Below, piece after piece: positions 7,221-16,444 of a stretch of 64,000 nt of DNA (position 1 is its first letter; every line of letters starts with the position of its first letter). Below the pieces are notes generated by a model that was given only the letters and a program-made list of their open reading frames with translations, searched no databases and was not told the DNA's origin. The DNA comes from Actinomycetota bacterium (GTDB taxonomy: Bacteria > Actinomycetota > Thermoleophilia > Solirubrobacterales > 70-9): assembly GCA_018268415.1 (NCBI GenBank), contig JAFDWO010000011.1, positions 54,667 to 118,666 on the forward strand, read 5' to 3'. The position numbers were made by a program, and so were the translations under genes.

Positions 7221-8471
7221 TTGAAGTCGATCCCGTTCACGAGCCGCTCGGTAGGGCGTCTCGGCGCTCTCGTAGCCGTGGCGGTGGCAGCCATCGCGGC
7301 CACCGTGGCGCCGGCCACGGCGGCCACGATTCCCGCCGGCGGCGTGGCGGTCGAGCACGCGAGCCTCGACTGGACCGGGAGCACGGTGATGCAGTCGCCG
7401 CTCTTCGGCATGTACCACTACTTCTCCGCCGGGGTCTCCGACGGCACGGAAGCCACCTACAAGGGAGCCGACGGCAACGCCGAGGTGCTGCTCGAAGCCG
7501 AAGGCCCGCACGCGATCGCCACCTGGGGAACGCACACGAACTACAGCGCCGAAGCGGGCCACCACCAGGTGGTGCGGCTGCGCGAGGGGACGGGGCGGAT
7601 CGAGGCCGACGGCGCGGCGAGGATCAGCTGGACCGCCTCCTTCAGCGTCAACTTCTACGGCGGCACCGCCCCCTTCTCGGTCGAGAACCCGACGCTGCTC
7701 GTCAACGCCGACGGGACCGGGGAGCTGACCGGGACGCTCCTGGGCTGCAAAGCGAACAAAGCCGAACCGGCCGCCGGCTGCGTCCCGTTCGCCCCCACCG
7801 CGGGCGCCCAGATCGCGACCTTCACCGGCGTCAAGGTCGACCCCGAGGCGCCGCTGACCATCGCCCCGAGCTACGCCGGGGTCGCGGTTGAAACCCCGGG
7901 CGCGAAAAACCCGCAGAAACGCGAAGTCGAAGGCTGGGGCGCCTGGCCGCAGTCGATGGTCACCTTCCAGGACCAGACCGGCCTCTCCTCCTACTTCTAC
8001 TCGTCCGGCAGCGGCGAAGACCCGAAGAAGCCGCCGCTGCCGTTCGTCGTCGACTTCAAGGTCCCGAAGCCGATCCCGCCGGAGAGCAAGCCCGCGGGCC
8101 CCGGCACGCCTGGCCCGTCGGCGACCCCGGCCGCGGCGAAGCTCGTGACCTTGAAGGGCGTCAAGAAGCTCGGCGCCGGCGGCGTCGCGACGGTGGCGAG
8201 GTTGGTCTGCCCGAGCGGCGGCGCGACCTGCACGACGACCGTGCCGAGTCGCCTCGGCGTCAAGATCGCCGGCGCGCGCTACGTGCTCGGCGTGCGCGCC
8301 CCGAAGAAGATCGGCGCCGGCAAGTCGGCGACCGTGCGGGTGCGGGTGCCGAAGGCGGCGCGGCACGCCCTCGGCGCGAAGCGGCTCGCGGTCAAGGTGA
8401 AGGTCGCCCTCCACGCGAACGGCCAGACCACCAAGAAGGTAGTGAAGGCGACGATCGCGGTGGGCCGTTAG
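7221..8471 (+). CDS. secreted HtaA-domain haem-binding protein 2
   Basis: The 416-residue protein begins at TTG 7221, supported by AAGGAGG at 7208-7214. A signal peptide covers about residues 1-34. The HtaA-like domain (about 36-275) is closely related in layout to HtaA protein 1, with the shared segments SVNFYGG, ADGTGEL, VEGWGAWPQSMVTF and QTGLSSYFY plus DPKKPPLPF. A Pro/Gly linker and a C-terminal two-cysteine beta domain (about 300-416) follow. The last iron box touches its ribosome-binding site, so repression under iron sufficiency is likely. The next gene starts on the base after its stop. Confidence 0.85.
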   Translation: MKSIPFTSRSVGRLGALVAVAVAAIAATVAPATAATIPAGGVAVEHASLDWTGSTVMQSPLFGMYHYFSAGVSDGTEATYKGADGNAEVLLEAEGPHAIATWGTHTNYSAEAGHHQVVRLREGTGRIEADGAARISWTASFSVNFYGGTAPFSVENPTLLVNADGTGELTGTLLGCKANKAEPAAGCVPFAPTAGAQIATFTGVKVDPEAPLTIAPSYAGVAVETPGAKNPQKREVEGWGAWPQSMVTFQDQTGLSSYFYSSGSGEDPKKPPLPFVVDFKVPKPIPPESKPAGPGTPGPSATPAAAKLVTLKGVKKLGAGGVATVARLVCPSGGATCTTTVPSRLGVKIAGARYVLGVRAPKKIGAGKSATVRVRVPKAARHALGAKRLAVKVKVALHANGQTTKKVVKATIAVGR

Positions 8472-9554
8472 GTGACGGGGCGGATCGCGACGGTGCTGGG
8501 GGCGCTGGCGTTGGCCGGCGCCCTCGGCAGCGGCTCGGCCGTCGCCAAGGTGCGGACGGTTCCCGCCGGCGGCCTCGTGAGGGTCGGCACCGTGCGCTGC
8601 GCGGCGAGCGAGGCCTGCGCGGTGCAGCCGCGGCCGAAGCTGATCGGGGCGAAGGTCGCCGGCAAGAAGGTGAAGGCGCGGGTCCTGGTGCCGGCCTTCC
8701 TCGGCGCCGGGGGTAAGGCAACGGTCAGGCTGCGGTTCGGCGCCGGCGCGCTCGGTCGCCTCGCCGGACACTCGGCGGTCTTCCGCGTGCGCGTCCTCGT
8801 GCGCGGGTCGGGCAGCCAGTCCACCCAGGTCTTCAGGGCGACGCTCAAGCGGCCCGCGGCGACGCCGGCGAAGCCCGGGACCGGTGGTGGCGGCAACAGC
8901 GGCGGCAGCGGCCCGACCCGTGAAGCTCCCCGCTCCGAACCGGTGACCAGCGAATCGCCGCCCTTCGCGCGGCCGCTCACGGCGAAGACGGTGGAGAGCG
9001 TCAGCGTCAAGTGGTACCCGCGCGCCTCCTGGCTGGGCTACGTCGCCAGCGGCGAGGGCACCGTCGCGACGGGCGGGGCGTCCGCGGTCAACTCGACCGT
9101 CTCACCGTGCCCGGCGCAGCCCGGCAGCGGCGAAGGCGGCGGGGTGAGCTCCGGGGTCAGCCTTCCCTACGAGATCGACTTCACCGCCGCCGAAAGCTGG
9201 TTCGACCCGGCCAGCGGGGTGGCCGCGATCAACGGCACCGGCAGCGTGAGCTTCCTCTACAAAGCTCACACGATCAACCTGACCGGCTCCGACCCGGAAA
9301 TCCAGATCAACGGTTCCTCCTCCCAGGCCGTCTTCCGCTTCAGCGGCAGCGAAGGCACGCCCTACCCGAACCAGCGGGTGGCGCTGCTCAAGCTCAACCC
9401 GAGCGGTCAGCCGACCCAGGAAGGCAACGCGTACACCTACAACCTGATGCGAGGCACCCTGACCCCGGACGGCGAAAAGGTCCTCGCGGGCTTCTACGCC
9501 GCGCCGACCAACAACGGCTTCGGGTGCGTCTCGGCGTCCTTCACGGTGCCGTGA
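8472..9554 (+). CDS. secreted HtaA-like protein 3 with reversed domain order
   Basis: This 360-residue product starts at GTG 8472, directly after the stop of the previous gene (TAG|GTG), so it is cotranscribed with it. A signal peptide (about residues 1-26) is followed by the two-cysteine beta domain (about 28-125) that sits at the C-terminus of the other two HtaA proteins. A Gly/Ser/Pro linker follows, then a C-terminal HtaA-like domain (about 163-360). That domain is recognised from the VKWYPRASWLGYV opening, YEIDFTAAESWFDPASG and GTGSVSFLYKAHTINLTGSDPEI. A haem-relay role at the cell surface is inferred. Confidence 0.72.
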   Translation: MTGRIATVLGALALAGALGSGSAVAKVRTVPAGGLVRVGTVRCAASEACAVQPRPKLIGAKVAGKKVKARVLVPAFLGAGGKATVRLRFGAGALGRLAGHSAVFRVRVLVRGSGSQSTQVFRATLKRPAATPAKPGTGGGGNSGGSGPTREAPRSEPVTSESPPFARPLTAKTVESVSVKWYPRASWLGYVASGEGTVATGGASAVNSTVSPCPAQPGSGEGGGVSSGVSLPYEIDFTAAESWFDPASGVAAINGTGSVSFLYKAHTINLTGSDPEIQINGSSSQAVFRFSGSEGTPYPNQRVALLKLNPSGQPTQEGNAYTYNLMRGTLTPDGEKVLAGFYAAPTNNGFGCVSASFTVP

Positions 9555-9573
9555 GCCGGATGGTCGGAAGGCG

Positions 9574-10158
9574 TTACAGCCCGGCCGGGTGACGGACCGC
9601 GAACCGGGGCAGGATGCTCGCTTCCGGGCCGGCCATCTTCCAGCGGGGGCCGCTCACGCCTTCGAGGTTGTTGCGGGTGTCGAAGCGCAGGCCGGCGACG
9701 ACCATGAAGACGTGTTCCGCGTTGGCGTAGATCGTGATCCACCGGCCCGGTCCAGAGTCGCCGTAGTGGGCGAGTTGGCCAGAGACCATCGTGTAGCCGA
9801 GCAGGTTCGCGCCGTGGAGGGCGTAGCTGACGGCGCCGGAGCAGTCGTAGCCCTTGGCGGTGAAGCTGGCGTGGCCGCCGCCCCAGATGTAGGGAAGGTT
9901 GTCGATTTCGTTGGCGGCGGCGATCACGCGCCTGACCACCGGCGGGGCGCCGGGGGGCGGGACGGCTTCGCCTTCGACCAGGGTCGCGCCGCAGCTGGAG
10001 GCGGTCCGCAGCGCCGGGCTCGGCGCCGGTTCACAGCCCGCGCCCCAGGGCACGGTCGGGGCCGAGGTGGGCTGTTCCGCGGCATCTGCCGTCGCCGGGA
10101 TGAAGAGGGCCGCGCACGCCACCACGGTGGCGAGGAGCGAGATGGTCCGCCGGGACAC
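9574..10158 (-). CDS. secreted NlpC/P60-type cell-wall peptidase
   Basis: The 194-residue product is read from GTG 10158 (no clear Shine-Dalgarno) to TAA at 9574. A signal peptide covers about residues 1-28. After a short cysteine-containing spacer, LPYIWGGGH precedes the YDCSGAVSYAL catalytic cysteine motif near residue 116, with the catalytic histidine probably in NAEHVFMVV near residue 153. This cysteine-histidine order is diagnostic of NlpC/P60 endopeptidases that cut peptidoglycan stem peptides. It converges with the HtaA-3 gene; only 19 bp separate the stops. Confidence 0.75.
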   Translation of the reverse strand: MSRRTISLLATVVACAALFIPATADAAEQPTSAPTVPWGAGCEPAPSPALRTASSCGATLVEGEAVPPPGAPPVVRRVIAAANEIDNLPYIWGGGHASFTAKGYDCSGAVSYALHGANLLGYTMVSGQLAHYGDSGPGRWITIYANAEHVFMVVAGLRFDTRNNLEGVSGPRWKMAGPEASILPRFAVRHPAGL

Positions 10159-10211
10159 GATGCAGGAAGGGTAGGGGAGAGGGCGTTCTCCCGTCGGGGA
10201 GCCGCCTCGGG

Positions 10212-11042
10212 CTACCCGATTCCGGAGGGTCGGCGCCAGGTGGCGATGCTCGCGATCTCGGCGAAGCCGATGCGCTCGAGGTTTCTCACCGCGTCCGGGG
10301 TCGCGGGGTGCGCGTCGCACACCTCCGCCACCGCGACGTCGCAGCCGTGCTTCCTGGCGTCCATCAGGCGCCTGGTGATCAGGGCGGTCTGGCAGCCGTG
10401 CCTGCGCGCGTCGGCGAGGGTCGCTTCGAGGCCGAGGAGCGCCACCTTGCCGCTCACCAGCATTGATCCGCAGGCGACCTCCTGGCCACCGAGGTTCGCG
10501 CGGTAGCAGTGCCAGCCGTCCCGCCCCGGCAGTCCCATGAGGAGGATCGTCGCCAGGCTCGAGAGGCCGAGGACCTCGCCGAAGATATGGCTCATCCCTT
10601 CGGACTCGAGCGGGCCCAGCTCGCAGATTTCCAACGGGCTCGACGAGGCGGTCTGCTCGTCTGTCCCCGGGTGGATGAAGCGGCGCACGGCCGGGCCGCG
10701 TTCGTAGCCACGCGAGCCGAGCCAGCTTTCCGCCGGACCGGCACCAGGGCGGTCCTTGGAGACTGAGACCAGATAGTCGACCTCCCAGGAGCGCATCCAT
10801 TCGAGCGCCGCCGCCAGGTCGGCCTCGTCGGTCGTGCCCGACTCCGCCGCGCCCTGCACCAGGTTCATCAGGCTGATGTCGGGCAGCTCGCCGAAGACGG
10901 TGGCGAGGATCGGGCCGAAGCGGCGATGCCTGACCTCTGCCTCCTGGACGGCGTCCAGCGGCGCGGATTGCCACAGGTCCTCCCTGAAGCGGAGCTCGGC
11001 TGCGGCGATCGCGGCTCCGTCGTAACTGCAACTGCCTCCCAA
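10212..11042 (-). CDS. GNAT-like acetyltransferase family protein
   Basis: A 276-residue soluble protein starts at ATG 11042. The C-terminal part (about residues 165-255) has the beta-strand/helix pattern of a GNAT domain. GKVALLGLEATLADARRHGCQTAL supplies the R-x-x-G acetyl-CoA loop, and NLERIGFAEIA is the characteristic ending in which a C-terminal neighbour's strand packs. The N-terminal half (about 1-150) looks like a degenerate second GNAT lobe (VDYLVSVSKDRPGAGPAESWLGSRGY). The substrate cannot be told. It stands alone between a cell-wall hydrolase and a secreted protein. Confidence 0.6.
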   Translation of the reverse strand: MGGSCSYDGAAIAAAELRFREDLWQSAPLDAVQEAEVRHRRFGPILATVFGELPDISLMNLVQGAAESGTTDEADLAAALEWMRSWEVDYLVSVSKDRPGAGPAESWLGSRGYERGPAVRRFIHPGTDEQTASSSPLEICELGPLESEGMSHIFGEVLGLSSLATILLMGLPGRDGWHCYRANLGGQEVACGSMLVSGKVALLGLEATLADARRHGCQTALITRRLMDARKHGCDVAVAEVCDAHPATPDAVRNLERIGFAEIASIATWRRPSGIG

Positions 11043-11130
11043 GGCGTCCCTCCCTTTGCCGGCTCGACCACTATAGGAAGAGGGAACCTGCGCATCAAGA
11101 CGGTCGGCGTCCGGTCGCCCGCAGAGACCA

Positions 11131-11158
11131 GAAAGGGCGGCCTGGAGGCCGCCCTTTC
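11131..11158 (-). terminator. strong hairpin downstream of the secreted-protein gene
   Basis: GAAAGGGCGGCC (11131-11142) and its perfect complement (11147-11158) enclose the loop TGGA, a 12-bp stem whose outer end is A/T-rich. A smaller stem CTCTCA/TGAGAG (11170-11184) lies between it and the end of the gene at 11201. Together they look like a terminator for the leftward gene, and the symmetric stem could act in both directions. Confidence 0.65.
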
Positions 11159-11200
11159 CGTGTGTCGCGCTCTCATCGTGAGAGAGCTTTGCCTCGAGGC

Positions 11201-11974
11201 TCAGCCCTTCGGCGTGCAGGCGCGGATGACTTCGGTTTCCGCTTTGGTCCCGTCTTCGAATTTGCCGAGGACGTGGACTTTCAGCTTCCCGTCCTGGCAG
11301 GTCGAGCTGATCGGGTTGTGGCCCGCCACGTTCTTCTTGATGTTCAGGTTGAACTTGGTGATCGAGCCGCTGCCGCCGGTGATCTGCGGGATCTTGGCGA
11401 CCGCGAGGGTGCCGAAGCGACCGTGCTTGTGCTTGGTGATGGTCACCGTGGTGACGATCGCGCCGGAGATCGGGTTGGCGAAGAAGGCGTGGATGAACAT
11501 CGTCGCCTTGCCGCCCTTTTCGCCGCCGTTGAACACGAGGATCTTCGAGTTCACGTTGATCGGCTTCTGTTCGGCGAACGCCACCTGGGCGGTCGCCTGG
11601 CCGGAGCCGATCAGCGCCGGCTTGCAGGCCTTTTCCGCGGCCGTGGTGTCGGTGGCCTGCAGCTGACCCGATTTACAGGTCGGGATGCCCTTGAGGTGGA
11701 CCTGACCCGCTTTGTCGGCTTCCAGGATCACTTCGCGGATCGCCGGTGGGTGGGACCCGTCCGCCTCTTTGACTTCGCCCGACACCTTGAGTTCGATCGG
11801 CGTCTGCTTCGTCTTCGACAGCGCCTTCGGGCTGAAGCCGCCGTTTGCCGTCAGTTCGAGGTTGCCGACCTTGACCGTGACTGGGGTTTCCCCGCCCGCG
11901 GCGGTCGCGATCCCGACCACCGAGACTGCGATCAGGGCCCCCAGCGCGAGGACTATCAGCACGTGTTTGCGCAT
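11201..11974 (-). CDS. secreted protein of unknown function
   Basis: The 257-residue protein starts at ATG 11974 with a clear signal peptide (about residues 1-25, ALGALIAVSVVGIATAAGG). The mature part is predicted all-beta, with a central pair of cysteines (PTCKSGQLQ...AEKACKP) and a terminal pair (SSTCQDGK...IRACTPKG). Short proteins of this layout appear to be a paralogous secreted family in Thermoleophilia, recalled from general familiarity and not searched. No enzymatic motif is seen. It is monocistronic: 194 bp of upstream sequence separate it from the ATPase gene and a terminator hairpin follows. Confidence 0.65.
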   Translation of the reverse strand: MRKHVLIVLALGALIAVSVVGIATAAGGETPVTVKVGNLELTANGGFSPKALSKTKQTPIELKVSGEVKEADGSHPPAIREVILEADKAGQVHLKGIPTCKSGQLQATDTTAAEKACKPALIGSGQATAQVAFAEQKPINVNSKILVFNGGEKGGKATMFIHAFFANPISGAIVTTVTITKHKHGRFGTLAVAKIPQITGGSGSITKFNLNIKKNVAGHNPISSTCQDGKLKVHVLGKFEDGTKAETEVIRACTPKG

Positions 11975-12168
11975 ATCCCTATATCTCTCCTTTGCGGCCT
12001 GCCCATCGGGGGCGGTGGCCGTCGAAACGTTGCGTCAAACCGTGGAACGGTTTGTGCGCGGGTCAACCTATACCACCCGTTCGCACCGTATAAACCCGGC
12101 AATCGGCCGAAAGAAGCGGTCCGGTGCGCGCTTTCGGTACGCGAGCTATCCGCCGCGACGGCGCCGGG

Positions 12169-13431
12169 TCAGGGCCCGAGCGAGGTGATCGGGATCACCC
12201 GCACCCCGTCCTCGCGGACGTAGCCATAGCCGCCCGCGACGATCACGCCGAGGACCCCTGGGGCTCCGCTCCGGCGGGTGTCGATTTCGGAGGCGAACTT
12301 GAGCAGGCTGCGCGCGCCTTCGTCGATCGCCTTCTCGCCGCCGACCTTGATCTCGAAGGCTCCCCAACGGTCGGGACAGGTGACGACCGCGTCGACCTCG
12401 AGCCCCTTGTTGTCGCGGAACTGCCGAACCTCGCCGCGCTCTGGCTGCGAGTAGATGCGCAGATCACGAACGACCAACGACTCGAACAGGAAGCCGAGGA
12501 GGTTCATGTCGCGCAGCAGCCCGGCCGGGCTCGCGCCGAGCGCCGCCGCGGCCAGCGATGGGTCGACGAAGTGTCGCTTGGGGCTCCGCCGCAGACGCGA
12601 GCGCGAACGCAGGTGAGGCTCCCAGGGCGGCTGGTCCTCGATCACGAACAGCCGCTCGAGCGCCGATAGGTACTCGCTCACGGTGTCCTGCTTCAGGGGG
12701 TCCTCGCCCCCGTCCGCGGAGTCGGCGGCGAGCGTGGCCATGGAGACGTAGGTGGCGACGTTCCGCGCCAGGCTCCCGATCAGTCTTCGCACCCGGGCAG
12801 GGTCCCTTCGCACGCCATCGACCTGGCTGATGTCGGTGCGGGAGACCTCTTCGAGATAGTCGGTGACGCCGGTGGCGGCCGCCTCGATCGGGAGACGCTG
12901 CAGCGCCGGCCAGCCACCTCGGACGATCGCCTCGTTCAGGTCTGCCAGGGTGATCCCACGATCGGTGGACCTCGCCGCGCCGCCGTCCATCACCTCGTGG
13001 AGGGAGACGGCGCCGTCGCTGAGCCCGGACTCGAACAGGGACATCGGCCGCATCCGCAGGCGTCCCACCCGCCCCGCACCGGAGTGCCGGGCGGTGTCGT
13101 CGGCCGGGACGGCGGATCCCGCGAGGATGAACTGGCCCGGCGCCCCGCGTTCGTCGACGGCGCGCCGGACGGAGTTCCAGATTCGCGGCTCGAGCTGCCA
13201 CTCGTCGAGGAGTCGCGGCGTGGCTCCGTCGAGGATCAGGCTCGGATCGACCGAGGCGGCCGCACGAGCTCCCTCGTCGATGTCGAGGAGGACCTCGCTT
13301 GCCGCCTGCTGTCGGGCCGTCTCCGTCTTGCCGCAGGCCTTCGGACCCTCGACGAGGACGGCGCCGCTGGTCGTGAGGCGCTTGCCCAGCTCCTCGTCCA
13401 CCACCCGCGTGCGGTAGTCCCGATTTGCCAA
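12169..13431 (-). CDS. AAA-type ATPase with C-terminal DUF4143 domain
   Basis: The 420-residue protein starts at TTG 13431, 7 nt after a TATAAT box, so the message is probably leaderless. Walker A GPKACGKTETA is at residues 29-39, and a Walker-B-like LLDEWQ follows near residue 74. A winged-helix-like middle section (VSEYLSALERLFVIEDQPPW) leads to a C-terminal DUF4143 domain (about 285-400). Its EVDAVV and AFEIKVGG match a restriction-nuclease-like D...ExK core. Such ATPases are widespread, often strain-variable, and their role is unresolved; defence or toxin-like functions have been suggested. Upstream repeats point to autoregulation. Confidence 0.8.
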   Translation of the reverse strand: MANRDYRTRVVDEELGKRLTTSGAVLVEGPKACGKTETARQQAASEVLLDIDEGARAAASVDPSLILDGATPRLLDEWQLEPRIWNSVRRAVDERGAPGQFILAGSAVPADDTARHSGAGRVGRLRMRPMSLFESGLSDGAVSLHEVMDGGAARSTDRGITLADLNEAIVRGGWPALQRLPIEAAATGVTDYLEEVSRTDISQVDGVRRDPARVRRLIGSLARNVATYVSMATLAADSADGGEDPLKQDTVSEYLSALERLFVIEDQPPWEPHLRSRSRLRRSPKRHFVDPSLAAAALGASPAGLLRDMNLLGFLFESLVVRDLRIYSQPERGEVRQFRDNKGLEVDAVVTCPDRWGAFEIKVGGEKAIDEGARSLLKFASEIDTRRSGAPGVLGVIVAGGYGYVREDGVRVIPITSLGP

Positions 13432-13438
13432 CGGGAGG

Positions 13439-13520
13439 ATTATAAGGTTTTCAACGGGGAAATTGCAAGTACTTCAGCGGGAGAACTGCAAGGAATACAG
13501 CGGCCAGATCGCAATCTGGG
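13439..13520 (-). promoter_or_regulatory. leaderless promoter with three 23-bp degenerate iterons
   Basis: On the minus strand, TTGCAA (13468-13463), an 18-bp spacer and TATAAT (13444-13439) form a good sigma-70-type promoter ending 7 nt before TTG 13431. Three imperfect repeats of period 23 start at 13452, 13475 and 13498, each with the pattern CA(A/G)CGG...GCAA. The -35 box lies inside the first. They look like binding sites for an autoregulator. Confidence 0.65.
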
Positions 13521-13533
13521 CCGGAGCGCCGGG

Positions 13534-14974
<1,441 letters not shown>

Positions 14975-14981
14975 CACCCTC

Positions 14982-15272
14982 ATGCCGACCACCAGGCCCC
15001 GTCACACGATCACCGAGACGCCGACGGTCCAGGCTGCGCTGGATGAGCTGCGTTCGAAGCTGGGGAAGTCGGAGCGGATCGACTTCGCCGAGCTGGTCAC
15101 GCTCGGGGCGCGGGTCAAGACGCGGCGCCTGGCGGATCGAAGCGAGGAGGCGCGCCGGGCGCGCCGCGAGATGATCGACTGGATCTTGAACGGCAACGGC
15201 CCCGAGGTAGATCTTGAGGCGGCGGCCGAGGTCAAGCGCCTCGGCCTGATCGCACGCTACGACGACGAGTAG
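14982..15272 (+). CDS. vapB: VapB-like antitoxin
   Basis: The 96-residue protein is small and highly charged. Residues about 8-30 (ITETPTVQAALDELRSKLGKSERIDF) look like a DNA-binding N-terminus, and the helical C-terminal half contains WILNGNGPEVDLEAAAEVKRLG. The ATG at 14982 is preferred over an upstream in-frame ATG at 14934, because the promoter and dyad sit just before it. The next gene is a PIN-domain protein starting 1 nt after its stop, the standard antitoxin-toxin order. Confidence 0.75.
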   Translation: MPTTRPRHTITETPTVQAALDELRSKLGKSERIDFAELVTLGARVKTRRLADRSEEARRARREMIDWILNGNGPEVDLEAAAEVKRLGLIARYDDE

Positions 15273-15273
15273 C

Positions 15274-15693
15274 GTGTTGCTGATCGACAACTCGGCGTGG
15301 TCGCTGCTCCTCTCCGGCAGGGTGCCGCGCGGGCGCCTCGATGAGGTGGTCGAGATGCTTGACTCGGACGAGCTCGCCACCTGCCTGCCCTTCTTGCTGG
15401 AGGCCGGCTATTCGACCCGGTCGGTGACAGACCATGAGCAGAGCATCGATCGGCTTCGCACGTTGCCGTCCGTATCCATCGACGCCGACATCGAAGCGAC
15501 GGCGGGCAAAGCGCAGCGCGAGCTTGCCCGCGTCGGCCACCATCGCTTGTCGCCGGTCGACCTGATGATCGCCGCCTGCGCTCACGAGGCGGGGATGGGT
15601 GTTCTCCACTACGACCGCGACTACGATCGTCTCGCGGAGCTGACCAGCCTCCGCTTCGAGAGCGTCTGGGTCGCCCCGGCCGGTTCGCTCTAG
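15274..15693 (+). CDS. vapC: VapC-type PIN-domain ribonuclease toxin
   Basis: The 139-residue toxin starts at GTG 15274, 1 nt after the vapB stop. The PIN acidic residues are visible: D5 in LLIDNSAWS, E43 in FLLEAGYS, D96 in LSPVDLMIAACAHEAG, and D114/D116 in LHYDRDYDRLAEL. PIN toxins are Mg-dependent RNases that cut tRNA or rRNA when the antitoxin is lost. Its stop codon overlaps the stop of the convergent dnaC-like gene in a shared CTAG at 15690-15693. Confidence 0.9.
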   Translation: MLLIDNSAWSLLLSGRVPRGRLDEVVEMLDSDELATCLPFLLEAGYSTRSVTDHEQSIDRLRTLPSVSIDADIEATAGKAQRELARVGHHRLSPVDLMIAACAHEAGMGVLHYDRDYDRLAELTSLRFESVWVAPAGSL

Positions 15694-16430
15694 GCGACGC
15701 GGGCGATCGAGCCGTAGCGGCGGTCGTCGCCGAAGAGGGGGACTTCGTCGCAGATCTCGGTCAGGCGGGAGACGGTCCGGGAGCCGATCTGCTCCTCGAG
15801 CTCCCCGTGGCCCAGGTTCGTCGTGATCAGCACCGAGCGTTCGGTCTCGTAGCGCTCGTTGACCAGGGCGTAGAGCTGCTCCAGCACCCAGTCGGAGCGT
15901 TTCTCCGCTCCAAGGTCGTCGATGTGGAGGAGGTCGACCGAGGTGAGCTTGTCGAACAGCGAGAGGTAGGAGTCCCCGCCCGGCTCGGAGTCGTAGGTGC
16001 GGCGGATCCGCGCGAGCAGCTTCGGCAGGGAGTAGATGGCGACGCTCTTGCCGGCCTCCAGCGCCGCCTTCGAGATCAGCATCGCCAAGGTCGTCTTGCC
16101 GGTGCCGGTGTCACCGAAGATCCACAGGCCGCGCCCCTCGGCGAGCCGGCGGTCGAGGTCGTCGACGTAGGCGCGCACCTCGGTGACCGCCGCTTTCGTC
16201 TGCAGGTCGCGCGCCATGTCGGAGACCGGCGGGCGATCGAAGGAGACGCCGCGATAACGGGCGGGGATCACCGAGGAGATGCCGCGGTTGTGGCCGCGGT
16301 TGAGTCGTTCGGCGCGGCAGTCACAAGGGCGGGCAACGTCTTCCGGGCCGAGGATCCAGCCGGAGCCATCGCAGATCCCCAGCGTGCAGACCTGGTCGCG
16401 GAACGGTTCGGAGCGGGCGATCGCGGGCAT
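15690..16430 (-). CDS. DnaC/IstB-like ATPase, probable helicase loader
   Basis: A 246-residue AAA+ protein with an N-terminal cysteine cluster (CTLGICDGSG...RPCDC, about residues 15-38) that may bind zinc. Walker A GDTGTGKTT is near residue 105, and Walker B LLHIDDLGAEKRSDW near 170 matches the DnaC/DnaI/IstB signature. Sensor TTNLGHGELEEQIGSRTVSRL follows near 203. It starts at ATG 16430, 14 bp after the dnaB stop and in the same direction, so it is likely cotranscribed with dnaB and loads that helicase. No transposase is adjacent, which argues against an IstB transposition helper. Confidence 0.8.
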   Translation of the reverse strand: MPAIARSEPFRDQVCTLGICDGSGWILGPEDVARPCDCRAERLNRGHNRGISSVIPARYRGVSFDRPPVSDMARDLQTKAAVTEVRAYVDDLDRRLAEGRGLWIFGDTGTGKTTLAMLISKAALEAGKSVAIYSLPKLLARIRRTYDSEPGGDSYLSLFDKLTSVDLLHIDDLGAEKRSDWVLEQLYALVNERYETERSVLITTNLGHGELEEQIGSRTVSRLTEICDEVPLFGDDRRYGSIARVA

Positions 16431-16444
16431 CGGGATGGTGCCGA

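Noticed and set aside
15690..16430. IstB transposition helper
   Set aside because: The DnaC-like ATPase has no adjacent istA or inverted repeats and is joined to dnaB, so a helicase-loader role is preferred.
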